Origin: Candidatus Thiodiazotropha sp. (ex Codakia rugifera)
GTDB taxonomy: Bacteria > Pseudomonadota > Gammaproteobacteria > Chromatiales > Chromatiaceae
DNA: 64,000 nucleotides
NCBI GenBank assembly: GCA_025656675.1
Contig: JAHXHN010000007.1
Location: 69,040 to 133,039, forward strand
Direction of reading: 5' to 3'
Of this stretch, positions 16,874 through 25,744 are shown piece after piece. A program made the position numbers and the translations under genes. A model generated the notes under the pieces. That model was not told where the DNA came from. It did no database searches and saw only the letters and a program-made list of their open reading frames with translations. Position 1 is the first letter of the stretch; every line of letters starts with the position of its first letter.

Positions 16874-18094
16874 TCATAGCGCAACCAGGGAGTTAACACC
16901 CAGGATAGCCACCAGGATCGACATGACAACCCCCGCAATGATCAGGCCAAGAAACAGGATCATGATTGGCTCTACCAGGCTCAGGGCGCGTTTGATCAAG
17001 GTTTGAGTCTCTTGATCGAGGATCTCAGCAGTCTGCATCAACATCGGTTCCAACTGCCCCGACTCCTCCCCGACACGTATCATCTGCAACGCAAAAAGTG
17101 GAAATTGGGCATGTTCAGTCAGGGGATCAGCAAGCCGCTGTCCTGATTTCAGATTACTGACCACCTTGTCCATACCATCGGCAATGACATGGTTACTGAT
17201 GGTATCTTTGACAATCGCGACCGATTTAAGCAAAGGCACTCCGTTTTCCAACAGGGTTCCCAAGGTTCGGCAGAAACGCGCTGCCTCAACCTGTTTGATG
17301 ATTGGACCGATCACCGGTAAACCAAGAAATCTGGCATGCCAACGTTTGGCGCTCGCTCTTTTGCCCATCTGCCACTTGAAAAAGAATATGAGCGCTATGA
17401 CAGACAGTGCCAGCACCCATCCATAGTCCTGAAGCATTGCGGCCATACCCATAGTGATACGTGTTGATAGGGGTAACGCCTCCCCCATATCGCTAAACAG
17501 CTCGCTGAACTGGGGAATTACGTAGGTCAATAGAATCAGGATTGAGCTGATGGCAACAAACAGCAGGATGGCAGGATAGATCAATGCCGATATCAACGAG
17601 CTACGTACCTCCTTGGATCTTTCCAGATGCATTGCAAGCCGAGCGAGAACGCTCTCCAGCGCGCCACCTGACTCCCCTGCTCTTACCATCTGAACATAGA
17701 AATTACTGAACAATCCGCCCTCTTTCCCCAACGCATCTGCAAAAGAGTTTCCGCTTTTCAAACTATCGCGAATACTGGTCAGATGTTGACTGAAAAGCGA
17801 AGACTCACCGGCAATTGTGGTTAGAATTGAGAGTGCCCCATCGAGGGGTTGGCCCGATTTCAGCAAGGTGGACAGTTCACGTGTAAATGAAGCGATCTGT
17901 TCAGAAGATACTTTACTGCGTCTCAATCGACGACGTGGTGTGCGATTACCCTTCTGTTGACTCTCTATGACACGAATGGGCACCTGGCCTTTGAGATGGA
18001 TCTGGTTGACCGCATGGTCCCGGCTGACCGCTTGCAGCTCACCCTCCACAATCTCACCATCAGCACCGACTGCTTTATAGAGGAATGAGGTCAT
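16874..18094 (-). CDS. gspF: Type II secretion inner-membrane platform protein GspF
   Basis: A 406-residue polytopic protein with two T2SSF domains (about residues 70-190 and 270-395) and three membrane helices (about 168-190, 218-240, 375-400). It starts FLYKAVGADGEIVEGEL, the usual GspF N-terminus. It works with the GspE ATPase to drive pseudopilus assembly. The start lies 2 bp after the gspE stop codon, behind GGAG. Confidence 0.95.
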   Translation of the reverse strand: MTSFLYKAVGADGEIVEGELQAVSRDHAVNQIHLKGQVPIRVIESQQKGNRTPRRRLRRSKVSSEQIASFTRELSTLLKSGQPLDGALSILTTIAGESSLFSQHLTSIRDSLKSGNSFADALGKEGGLFSNFYVQMVRAGESGGALESVLARLAMHLERSKEVRSSLISALIYPAILLFVAISSILILLTYVIPQFSELFSDMGEALPLSTRITMGMAAMLQDYGWVLALSVIALIFFFKWQMGKRASAKRWHARFLGLPVIGPIIKQVEAARFCRTLGTLLENGVPLLKSVAIVKDTISNHVIADGMDKVVSNLKSGQRLADPLTEHAQFPLFALQMIRVGEESGQLEPMLMQTAEILDQETQTLIKRALSLVEPIMILFLGLIIAGVVMSILVAILGVNSLVAL

Positions 18095-18096
18095 GC

Positions 18097-19842
18097 TCAG
18101 CTCTCCTGTGTAACTCGCAACACCTCTTCCAAAGTAGTGATACCACGCATCACCTTATAAAGACCATCCTCATACATGGATTGTGCGCCTTCACGCTTTG
18201 CACAGTCAGCCAAAGCGTTTTTATCCTTGCCTTGCAATATCAGTGAACGCATGGCCTCGGAAAGCTCGATCATTTCAATGATAGCGCTGCGACCGCGATA
18301 ACCGCTACCGCTGCAGTGGTCACAGCCAACTGCTTTAAAAAGTGTGGTCGGTCCATGATAGCCGGCAAAGCGAGCTGAGATTTCTGCTGGTGGAGTGTAG
18401 GGTACTTTACAGTGAGAACAGAGATTTCTTACCAAGCGTTGGGCTACCACCGCATTCACAGTAGAAGTAAGCAGAAAGGCCTCAATACCCATATCGATGA
18501 ACCGGGTAATGCTGCCGGCTGCATCATTGGTATGCAGCGAGGAGAGCACCAGGTGTCCGGTCAGTGCTGATTGGACGGCTATTTGAGCAGTCTCCTGATC
18601 ACGAATCTCACCGATCATGATGATATCCGGGTCCTGACGCACGATTGAGCGTAAGGCTGCGCTAAAATTTAACCCGATTCCCGGCTTGACCTGAATCTGA
18701 TTAACTCCTTCGATATTATATTCGACCGGATCCTCCACCGTGAGAATTTTCCTCTCCGGCCGGTTGAGGTAGTTCAGTGCCGCATACAGGGTTGTTGTCT
18801 TACCACTGCCTGTTGGACCGGTTACCACCACAATGCCATGTGGACGATCGAGTATCTCCAATAACCGTTTTTCTGTGCTGTTCTCAAATCCCAGACTTGC
18901 GAAATCGAGTGATACCTCATCACGCTGCAGCAGTCTGAGCACCATACTTTCACCATGCAGTGTCGGTACGGTCGAGACACGCATATCGAGGGTATTACCA
19001 TGCACTCTTACTTTAAAACGACCATCCTGAGGCAGACGCCGTTCAGCAATATTGAGGTTGGCCATGATCTTAATACGGGAGATTAGCGCCGGTGCCAAAT
19101 TAATGGATGGGTGTTCTGTTTCCCGTAGCAGTCCATCTACCCTGTAGCGGATCTTGAGGACATTTTCAAAGGGTTCAATATGAATATCCGATGCTTTTGA
19201 AGAGACCGCTCGTTGAATGATCTGGTTGACCATTTTGATAACCGGCGCTTCACTTGCCAACTCTTTGAGTTGCTCAACATCATCGAGAAGCAGTTGGTGT
19301 TCCACACCCTCTGCATCACTCCCTTTTTCACTCTTCAACAATTCGCTGAAGTAGGCCTGTATCGCCTCGTCAATCTCGGACGCGATACCGATCAACAACC
19401 GTACCTGCTTACCGCTGATCAACTCCAGTGCTTCGATGACATAACGATCCGTCGGGTCGACCATAATGGCCAACAGATGATCTTCCTGCTCGTCAAAGAC
19501 TACCAGGCGGTGCTGTTTAAGGAAGTTGGAAGAGATATTCTCGCTGAGCTGGGAAAAATCGGGGTAGGCCTTTTTCTCGATAACCGGCACATCGCAGATA
19601 TCTGCCAATGCCTGGGCCAGATCACGATCAGAGATCAAACCCAGCTGAAGTAGGATGGTGCCTATCGACTGGTCGCTCTGTTGGCTCGCCTTCAAACGAA
19701 CCGCACGTTCTGCATCTGCGGTACGGAGTCTGTCTGTCTCCACTAGCGCGACACAGAGTGGATACTCTTTATAAATGAGCGCACCTTTCTCATCCTCAGT
19801 GGACGGGATATCCCTGGCTATCTGACTAATCTCCTGTCTCAC
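18097..19842 (-). CDS. gspE: Type II secretion ATPase GspE
   Basis: A 581-residue cytoplasmic AAA-type ATPase powering secretion. The N-terminal domains (residues 1-150) bind GspL. Walker A is GPTGSGKTT, the Asp box follows, and Walker B is IMIGEIRDQETA. The tetracysteine zinc motif CSHCK...CDHCSGSGYRGR is complete. The start is a GTG behind AGAGG; there is no ATG nearby. Full length. Confidence 0.95.
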   Translation of the reverse strand: MRQEISQIARDIPSTEDEKGALIYKEYPLCVALVETDRLRTADAERAVRLKASQQSDQSIGTILLQLGLISDRDLAQALADICDVPVIEKKAYPDFSQLSENISSNFLKQHRLVVFDEQEDHLLAIMVDPTDRYVIEALELISGKQVRLLIGIASEIDEAIQAYFSELLKSEKGSDAEGVEHQLLLDDVEQLKELASEAPVIKMVNQIIQRAVSSKASDIHIEPFENVLKIRYRVDGLLRETEHPSINLAPALISRIKIMANLNIAERRLPQDGRFKVRVHGNTLDMRVSTVPTLHGESMVLRLLQRDEVSLDFASLGFENSTEKRLLEILDRPHGIVVVTGPTGSGKTTTLYAALNYLNRPERKILTVEDPVEYNIEGVNQIQVKPGIGLNFSAALRSIVRQDPDIIMIGEIRDQETAQIAVQSALTGHLVLSSLHTNDAAGSITRFIDMGIEAFLLTSTVNAVVAQRLVRNLCSHCKVPYTPPAEISARFAGYHGPTTLFKAVGCDHCSGSGYRGRSAIIEMIELSEAMRSLILQGKDKNALADCAKREGAQSMYEDGLYKVMRGITTLEEVLRVTQES

Positions 19843-19945
19843 TACAATTGCCTCTCAGGTATCTGGGCGGTCTATGACATCTAACTGACGGTTGCCGCTT
19901 GAATCTGGCAAGCTACACCAAGTGCGCCATACCTGCTTCAAGTCG

Positions 19946-22174
19946 TTACTGACTGGATGCCCGACGCCTTTGAAAGTCATCATGAAACAAGGTGGCGTCG
20001 CGTATCTTTTCCCGCAGTTCCTGAGATATATCGTAGGCCTCTTGTGGGTTGCGTACCACCTTTGGCGTCAATGTGACGATCAATTCGGTGCGACTGACAT
20101 CCTTTGTGGTGCTGCCGAACAGATTGCCGAGAAGAGGAATATGCATCAATCCCGGAATACCTGTCTTGCCGCCGGTGGTGTTTTCCCGGATCAACCCGCC
20201 AAGTACGACCGTCTGGCCATCGTGCACAATAACGGTGCTTTCAATCGTGCGCTGGGAAATCGAAACATTACCTCCACCACCAATCGCCGGGGAGGTACCG
20301 GGGGTACTCACCTCTTGACTGACCTCGAGGGTCACCATACCCCCTTCATTGATTCGTGGGGTAACCTGCAGCAGTGTACCTGTATCGCGAAACTGCACTT
20401 CGGATACGATCGGTGCATTGGGATCAGAGGTACTCTGCGAAGAGCGAGTGACTATAGGAATCTGATCGCCTACCCGAAAACTCGCTGTCTGATTGTCGAT
20501 CACCATGATCTGTGGCGCTGAGAGGAATTTCACTGAAGATTCGCTCTCCAGAATATCGAAGAAAACCTTCAGGTCCGAAGCATCGTTGAAAAGTCCCAGA
20601 GAGAAGCCATCGCCACCGCCGACATCAAGGGGTAAATTACCCAAGGCACCTTTGTAGGGACGGCCGCTGCCGGTTGAGCCGTTAAAAAACCATCTCACCC
20701 CATAACTCAGGTTGTCACTCAACTGCACTTCCGCAATGGTTGCCTCGATAAGCACCTGCTTGGGTGATACATCCAATCGGTTAATGGTCGCCTTGATCTT
20801 TTGATACTCCCTGGGGCTGGCCATCACCAGAATGGCATTATTGTCCGGATCGGCGATAATCGTCGCTGTGGCTTCAGAGGCTGCCTGTGATGTGGTACTG
20901 GGCTGGCTGGTTTTTGGAGCTGCGGTCGCCGCAGCTGACGGTTGATCCTTGGTAAGGCCTCCCTGACTGTCAGCATTGCTGCTTTTCAGATCAATGCCTG
21001 TAGCGGTGGGAGGACGTACGTTTGAGCGTAACAGTGGATCACTACTACTTAAACCAGTCGAAGAGACTGGTGTAGAAACCTCATTGCCGAAAATATTCTG
21101 CAGAATAGTGGCTATGTTTTCTGCCTTACCGTTTTTCAGATGATAGACATAGAGACGGCGATCAGGCGATTTATCACTGCCCTGGTCAAACTGGCTGATC
21201 AGCCTACGTGTTTCGTTGATATATTTCGGTTGTTGACTGATCACCATCACTGCATTCAATCGTTCTACGGGTATCAACTTGATCATGCCGGCCAGTGGTG
21301 ATGAGTCTCCATCACCAATGATATGTTTGAGTTCATCCGTGATGGTTTTGGCATCTGTGGATTTTAGAGGTATCAGTCCAAATGACATACCACTCAGCCA
21401 ATCCACATCGAACATCTCGACAGTCTGCAACAGATTGTTGATTTTCTGAAACGAGCCGGTCAGGATCATCAGATTCCTACCCGGATCAATTCGAATCTGC
21501 TCTGTCGATGAGGCAAAGCTCTCCAAGATCTTTTTCATCTCAACAGCGGAGATATACCTCAATGGGACGATCTGTACACCCTGACCCGCACTCATTTTTG
21601 CCTTGCCCTGCCCGACTGCCGGATTCAATGCGATACCTTTCATCTCCCCGGCAGGCAGAATTTTGTAGTGCGAGCCATTTCTTACCATGACAGCGCCATT
21701 CATCTGCAGAATATTCTCCAGAATCGGCAACACGGCATCAGTGCTTACCGGATAAGTTGTATGAATGGTCACTTTGCCTTGCACTTTGTCGTCAATAAGG
21801 TAGTTTTCTCGCAAGATCTCCTCAAAAATGACTTTTACAACCTCGCGAAGGTCAACACCTTCGAAATTGAGGGTGATATCCCCTCTTGCCGGTTGACTCG
21901 ATTTAGAAGCTGATGAACCGCTCTGCTTGAGAAAATTGCCACTACCCTGTCGAACAAAGAATTCAGGTTCCTGCTCTACTTGCTGAGATAGCACTAACTC
22001 TTCCTGCTCACTGTTACCTGGTGTAGAGACAGGTGGCCTCTCTGCCGGATAAGGCGTTATCACACGACTGCCGGCTGTCTGATTGACCTCAGGTTGCTGA
22101 GCGCATGAGGCCAATAGGAGCATTAGCCCCATTGACAGCAGTAAGCCCAACAGATTGAATTGTCTCTTTCTCAT
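19946..22174 (-). CDS. gspD: Type II secretion outer-membrane secretin GspD
   Basis: About 742 residues from MRKRQFNLL. The signal peptide is of lipoprotein type (LLLASCAQQ), so the secretin may be lipidated and self-piloting; no GspS or GspAB gene is present. N0 lies at about residues 90-165, N1-N3 follow, with a long Ser/Thr/Ala-rich insertion in the N3 loop, then the secretin domain with VPLLGNLFG near the end. Start codons at 22195 and 22240 are also in frame; the chosen ATG has GGAAA upstream and gives a normal signal peptide. It is the first gene of the operon, which is unusual because gspC normally precedes gspD. Confidence 0.93.
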   Translation of the reverse strand: MRKRQFNLLGLLLSMGLMLLLASCAQQPEVNQTAGSRVITPYPAERPPVSTPGNSEQEELVLSQQVEQEPEFFVRQGSGNFLKQSGSSASKSSQPARGDITLNFEGVDLREVVKVIFEEILRENYLIDDKVQGKVTIHTTYPVSTDAVLPILENILQMNGAVMVRNGSHYKILPAGEMKGIALNPAVGQGKAKMSAGQGVQIVPLRYISAVEMKKILESFASSTEQIRIDPGRNLMILTGSFQKINNLLQTVEMFDVDWLSGMSFGLIPLKSTDAKTITDELKHIIGDGDSSPLAGMIKLIPVERLNAVMVISQQPKYINETRRLISQFDQGSDKSPDRRLYVYHLKNGKAENIATILQNIFGNEVSTPVSSTGLSSSDPLLRSNVRPPTATGIDLKSSNADSQGGLTKDQPSAAATAAPKTSQPSTTSQAASEATATIIADPDNNAILVMASPREYQKIKATINRLDVSPKQVLIEATIAEVQLSDNLSYGVRWFFNGSTGSGRPYKGALGNLPLDVGGGDGFSLGLFNDASDLKVFFDILESESSVKFLSAPQIMVIDNQTASFRVGDQIPIVTRSSQSTSDPNAPIVSEVQFRDTGTLLQVTPRINEGGMVTLEVSQEVSTPGTSPAIGGGGNVSISQRTIESTVIVHDGQTVVLGGLIRENTTGGKTGIPGLMHIPLLGNLFGSTTKDVSRTELIVTLTPKVVRNPQEAYDISQELREKIRDATLFHDDFQRRRASSQ

Positions 22175-22662
22175 CGGTTTTCCAGTCACTCTCATAACAT
22201 CCACACCATCAGACTCCGCGGGTTGCGGATTGGCTATCATAATGACAGCAGATTTTCCCAGTTTAGGAGATTGATAGGACGGTGTATTTGCTTGTGGGGT
22301 AATTCCTTACCTTTGATGCATAAAAACCCTACCATGACTTCTACTGTTGTCGACATAGGCTTGTTCAACGCATAAAAGTCAACACACCTCAACACCGAAT
22401 ATTTAGGAAAATCAATCCTATACACACTGCAGAAGCAAACTATTTGATAGCTCATGATCGTCACGACAGGATACTAAACCCAATTAGGATGAAGCGGTGT
22501 CTGGGGCGATCAGGTAGTAACATACCTCATCATCAGGTAGTAGTAACACGCATTACGGTATAAAGGTTTAAAGAATATAGTTGATAATTAGATGAATCCA
22601 TTCAGTTTTTACCTTTATCTCCTCACTTTAGGACTAAATCGCCTCATTTGGTGACAGAGACA
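22175..22662. promoter_or_regulatory. Divergent control region between gspD and the subtilase gene
   Basis: This 488-bp stretch has no gene. Near the subtilase end, AGGTA (22512-22516), TACCT (22523-22527) and AGGTA (22535-22539) form overlapping inverted and direct repeats inside two copies of ATCAGGTAGTA. AAAAACCCTACC (22322-22333) matches one arm of the palindrome found upstream of the multicopper operon. These may be regulator sites; promoters are not obvious. Confidence 0.4.
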
Positions 22663-25560
22663 ATGCCAAAACGACTTATCATTGCCGCTATATGGGGGAT
22701 AGTATTCTATTTTCCCACCGTCTATGGTGCGGCAGCGTTAACTGCTGAGGTGGAGAAACTTGTCGCACAAGTGAATAGTACGTCACATATCCCAGTTATT
22801 ATAAAATTTAAAAAACAGATAGATATCAATCAGTTTAGAGATATATTTCGAAAACAACATCAGTATGAATCTACTATTCATACTCAACCACTCAAGCAAA
22901 AGAAGCAGTTCCGTAAACGGCTACTGCATGGACTCAAGGAACAGATCGAGCGGCCGAGGGCTGTTTTAGCCAAAACCCTGCGCAAGCACGGTATAAAAAC
23001 CCGCCTGAAATCCCTCTGGAGTATCAATGCAATCGCCCTCGACTTGCCTACCCATCTGGCCGATGAGATTGCAGCCTTACCGGAGGTAGAGCGAATAACA
23101 GTGGATTTACGCTTGACCATGAGCACCGAAGAGGTTGAATCAATCTCCGCTGAGCCTCTTTGGAACCTCAACAATGTCAACACGCAACAACTATGGCAAC
23201 AGGGCGTCACCGGCGAAGGTGTGGTAGTGGCAATAATGGACTCCGGCGCCGATCTGAATCATCCGGATCTCATTGAGAAATGGCGGGGTGGAATCAGCGG
23301 TTGGTTTGATCCTTATGGACAGCATGAAATCCCTGTCGACCAGGTAGGACACGGTACCCAAGCATTAGGTTTGATTTTGGCAGGTGATGAGAGCGGCTAC
23401 CAGATCGGTATGGCTCCCGAGGCAAAATGGATTGCCGCCAGGATTTTTGATGATGCCAATCAGACTACACTCAGCGCCATCCATGAAGCCTTCCAATGGC
23501 TGCTTGATCCTGATGGTGACCCACTCACTGACGATGCCCCCGATCTGGTCAACAACTCCTGGGGATTCGCCACAACCATCAACCAGTGTTACCAGGAGTT
23601 CAGTGATGATATTCAACTGCTGCGTGAAGCTGGCATCGGTGTCATCTTTTCTGCTGGGAACTTCGGCCCACTCGACGAAAGCAGTATCAGTCCGGCCAAC
23701 AATCCAGGCGCACTTTCAGTAGGATCGGTGGATCAATTCAACGCTATTGAACTGCTTAGCAGCCGAGGACCGGGCGCTTGTGACGGTGGTGTATTTCCCA
23801 AACTGGTGGCACCCGGCGGTCAGGTTTTCACCACCGACATCCTGCCGGTTGCCTATAACGTGGTCTCTGGCACCTCGTTTGCCGCTCCCCATATCACGGG
23901 CGCAATGGCCCTGTTAAAAAGTGCATTTCCGGAAGCCACCCTGTCTCAAATCGAGACAGCCATGTACGATTCCGCCACCGACTTGGGAGAGCCAGGTGCG
24001 GATGACCACTTCGGCTATGGTTTGTTGAACGTTGCGGCTGCCTACGAACATCTACTTGCCAGCTTTGGTTCGAGTGATTCCTCTCTTCTTGTGTTCAGTG
24101 AGCCATCCTATTCAATCGATGAAGAGACAAACCGACTTGTGATCACAGTGAGGCGACTGGGTGGGAGTGCCGGAGAGGTATCAGTCGACTATCACACCAG
24201 CGATGGCGACGCTCGCGAGAGACATGACTATTCAGGAGCCTCCGATACCCTGACATTTGCTGATGGAGAAACCCTGCGTAGTTTCGAAGTTGCCATATAT
24301 AATGATCAACTGGATGAGGAAAATGAGTCATTTTTTCTCACCCTGTCCAACCCACGAGGCAGTGTCTCTCTAGGTAATCAAAATGAAGTCGAAGTGACCA
24401 TACTTGATAATGATGGGATGGGCACCTTCAGTTTTGGTGCTATTTCATATGCCGTGAACGAGTCCAGGCGGGAGGCCTTTGTCAAAGTGTTGCGTACAGG
24501 TGGCACGACTGGTGCGGCTGAAGTTGAATACAGGGTAATCAGTGATACCGCCACCGCAGATGTAGACTACATTGCCGGTGATGGCAAAATTCGTTTTACT
24601 CATGGAGAGTCAGAGAAGCAGATCCGTATTGAACTGGTGGATGATAATGATTTTGAAGGCAACGAACGCTTTCAGTTATTGCTATCAAACAGCGATAATG
24701 ATGCTCAAATAGGTGAACCTGCATCAACCACTGTCACTATTCTGGATGATGATCCGGATAGCCGGATCGCCTCAATCCACCTTGATGCCGTTAGTTACGA
24801 TATCGGCGAAAACAGCTCTGCTGTTACAATAGAAGTCATTCGCACAGGCAATACAGATAGTATTGTCTCTATCGAATATACCACCCTGGATGGCTCGGCA
24901 AAACATGACCAGAACTACCGAAAAAGTAGTGGCAAACTGACATTTCCATCAGGCTCCACACGGCAATTACTGACTGTCAATATCATCAATGACGGTATTT
25001 ACAAAAAGGATAGTAGTTTTACCCTACAGCTCTCCAATGCCAGCGATGGAGCCGTTGTTTCGCAACCATCTGCAGCTATTGTCAGAATCCTGGATGATGA
25101 TGCACTGCCTTTTGTCTCCTTCCACACGGCAACAACTCCAAGCCGGAGCAGTCAAACAGGCTCAGCTACTAACGACAGGGGTCGTGCCAAAGGTAGCACC
25201 GAGGCGGACAACAGATCAAAAGCTTCTTCAGGTCTACAGGTGTTTGAGCTTACGCTTCGGGATTACACTCAAGGTAAGAAATACAGTCCTGGGGAATTAC
25301 TGACTCCGAAAGATAGCCTTGATAGTGAAATACAGCTTGAGAGTGATCAAGAGACAGGCATCAGTCAATCAAAATCAGCCTGTGGTCAAAACAGTGGGAG
25401 TGAAGGCGATGCATCGCCTGAAGCATGCACTGCGACGCAGGATGAAAATGGTTCTCAAGGTGAAAGCCCAATCGACACGAGTAGTTATACGACAGATGTT
25501 GAAACGCTCAACAGTAAATCCACTGAAATAACAAAACCTGTACCTGCAGAAAGTGAATAA
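22663..25560 (+). CDS. Secreted subtilisin-like serine protease with three Calx-beta domains
   Basis: A 965-residue exported peptidase of family S8. A signal peptide (1-23) and a propeptide (about 24-150) precede the catalytic domain (about 165-470), with Asp193 (IMDSGAD), His230 (GHGTQ), the oxyanion Asn in NNSWGF and Ser405 (GTSFAAPH), all intact. Three Calx-beta domains follow (about 475-585, 590-700, 705-815), each with the DDxxFEGNE/DEENE calcium-type motif. The C-terminal 150 residues are low-complexity and Ser/Glu-rich with two Cys. There is no cell-wall or GlyGly anchor. It lies divergent to the T2SS operon, so it is a likely T2SS substrate (inference). The start is the ATG; TTG/GTG codons upstream are not needed. 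Confidence 0.92.
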   Translation: MPKRLIIAAIWGIVFYFPTVYGAAALTAEVEKLVAQVNSTSHIPVIIKFKKQIDINQFRDIFRKQHQYESTIHTQPLKQKKQFRKRLLHGLKEQIERPRAVLAKTLRKHGIKTRLKSLWSINAIALDLPTHLADEIAALPEVERITVDLRLTMSTEEVESISAEPLWNLNNVNTQQLWQQGVTGEGVVVAIMDSGADLNHPDLIEKWRGGISGWFDPYGQHEIPVDQVGHGTQALGLILAGDESGYQIGMAPEAKWIAARIFDDANQTTLSAIHEAFQWLLDPDGDPLTDDAPDLVNNSWGFATTINQCYQEFSDDIQLLREAGIGVIFSAGNFGPLDESSISPANNPGALSVGSVDQFNAIELLSSRGPGACDGGVFPKLVAPGGQVFTTDILPVAYNVVSGTSFAAPHITGAMALLKSAFPEATLSQIETAMYDSATDLGEPGADDHFGYGLLNVAAAYEHLLASFGSSDSSLLVFSEPSYSIDEETNRLVITVRRLGGSAGEVSVDYHTSDGDARERHDYSGASDTLTFADGETLRSFEVAIYNDQLDEENESFFLTLSNPRGSVSLGNQNEVEVTILDNDGMGTFSFGAISYAVNESRREAFVKVLRTGGTTGAAEVEYRVISDTATADVDYIAGDGKIRFTHGESEKQIRIELVDDNDFEGNERFQLLLSNSDNDAQIGEPASTTVTILDDDPDSRIASIHLDAVSYDIGENSSAVTIEVIRTGNTDSIVSIEYTTLDGSAKHDQNYRKSSGKLTFPSGSTRQLLTVNIINDGIYKKDSSFTLQLSNASDGAVVSQPSAAIVRILDDDALPFVSFHTATTPSRSSQTGSATNDRGRAKGSTEADNRSKASSGLQVFELTLRDYTQGKKYSPGELLTPKDSLDSEIQLESDQETGISQSKSACGQNSGSEGDASPEACTATQDENGSQGESPIDTSSYTTDVETLNSKSTEITKPVPAESE

Positions 25561-25601
25561 GCAGCCAATCAACAGCATTGATCGATATAACATTGTTTTA
25601 T

Positions 25602-25731
25602 AATGTTGTAAGGTGCAGCCTGCCGTACAATGAAGCGATTAGAAAAACAGAAACGTGGTTTACTGTGTGTGTTGTCTTTTTCGGATGGCGCTGTTAATAA
25701 AGTGTTCGGTATGGCAGGCTGCACCCAACAT
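25602..25731. repeat. Long intergenic inverted repeat (REP/MITE-like or bidirectional terminator)
   Basis: GGTGCAGCCTGCCGTAC (25612-25628) pairs with GTATGGCAGGCTGCACC (25709-25725), 17 bp with one G-T pair. Outside these, ATGTTG on the left (25603-25608) pairs with CAACAT on the right (25726-25731), with a 3-base bulge. The 80-base interior can fold further (GAAAAA with TTTTTC). It lies between convergent genes. No transposase is near. Confidence 0.75.
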
Positions 25732-25744
25732 CTCTTTTACCTTC

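Noticed and set aside
19892-20521. 209-codon open frame antisense to the end of gspD
   Set aside because: Opposite strand to the secretin domain, which is conserved at protein level; no family resemblance.
25602-25731. Integron attC site
   Set aside because: The hairpin size fits, but the outer bases are GTT on the left and AAC on the right, the reverse of attC polarity in either orientation, and no cassette array or integrase is present.
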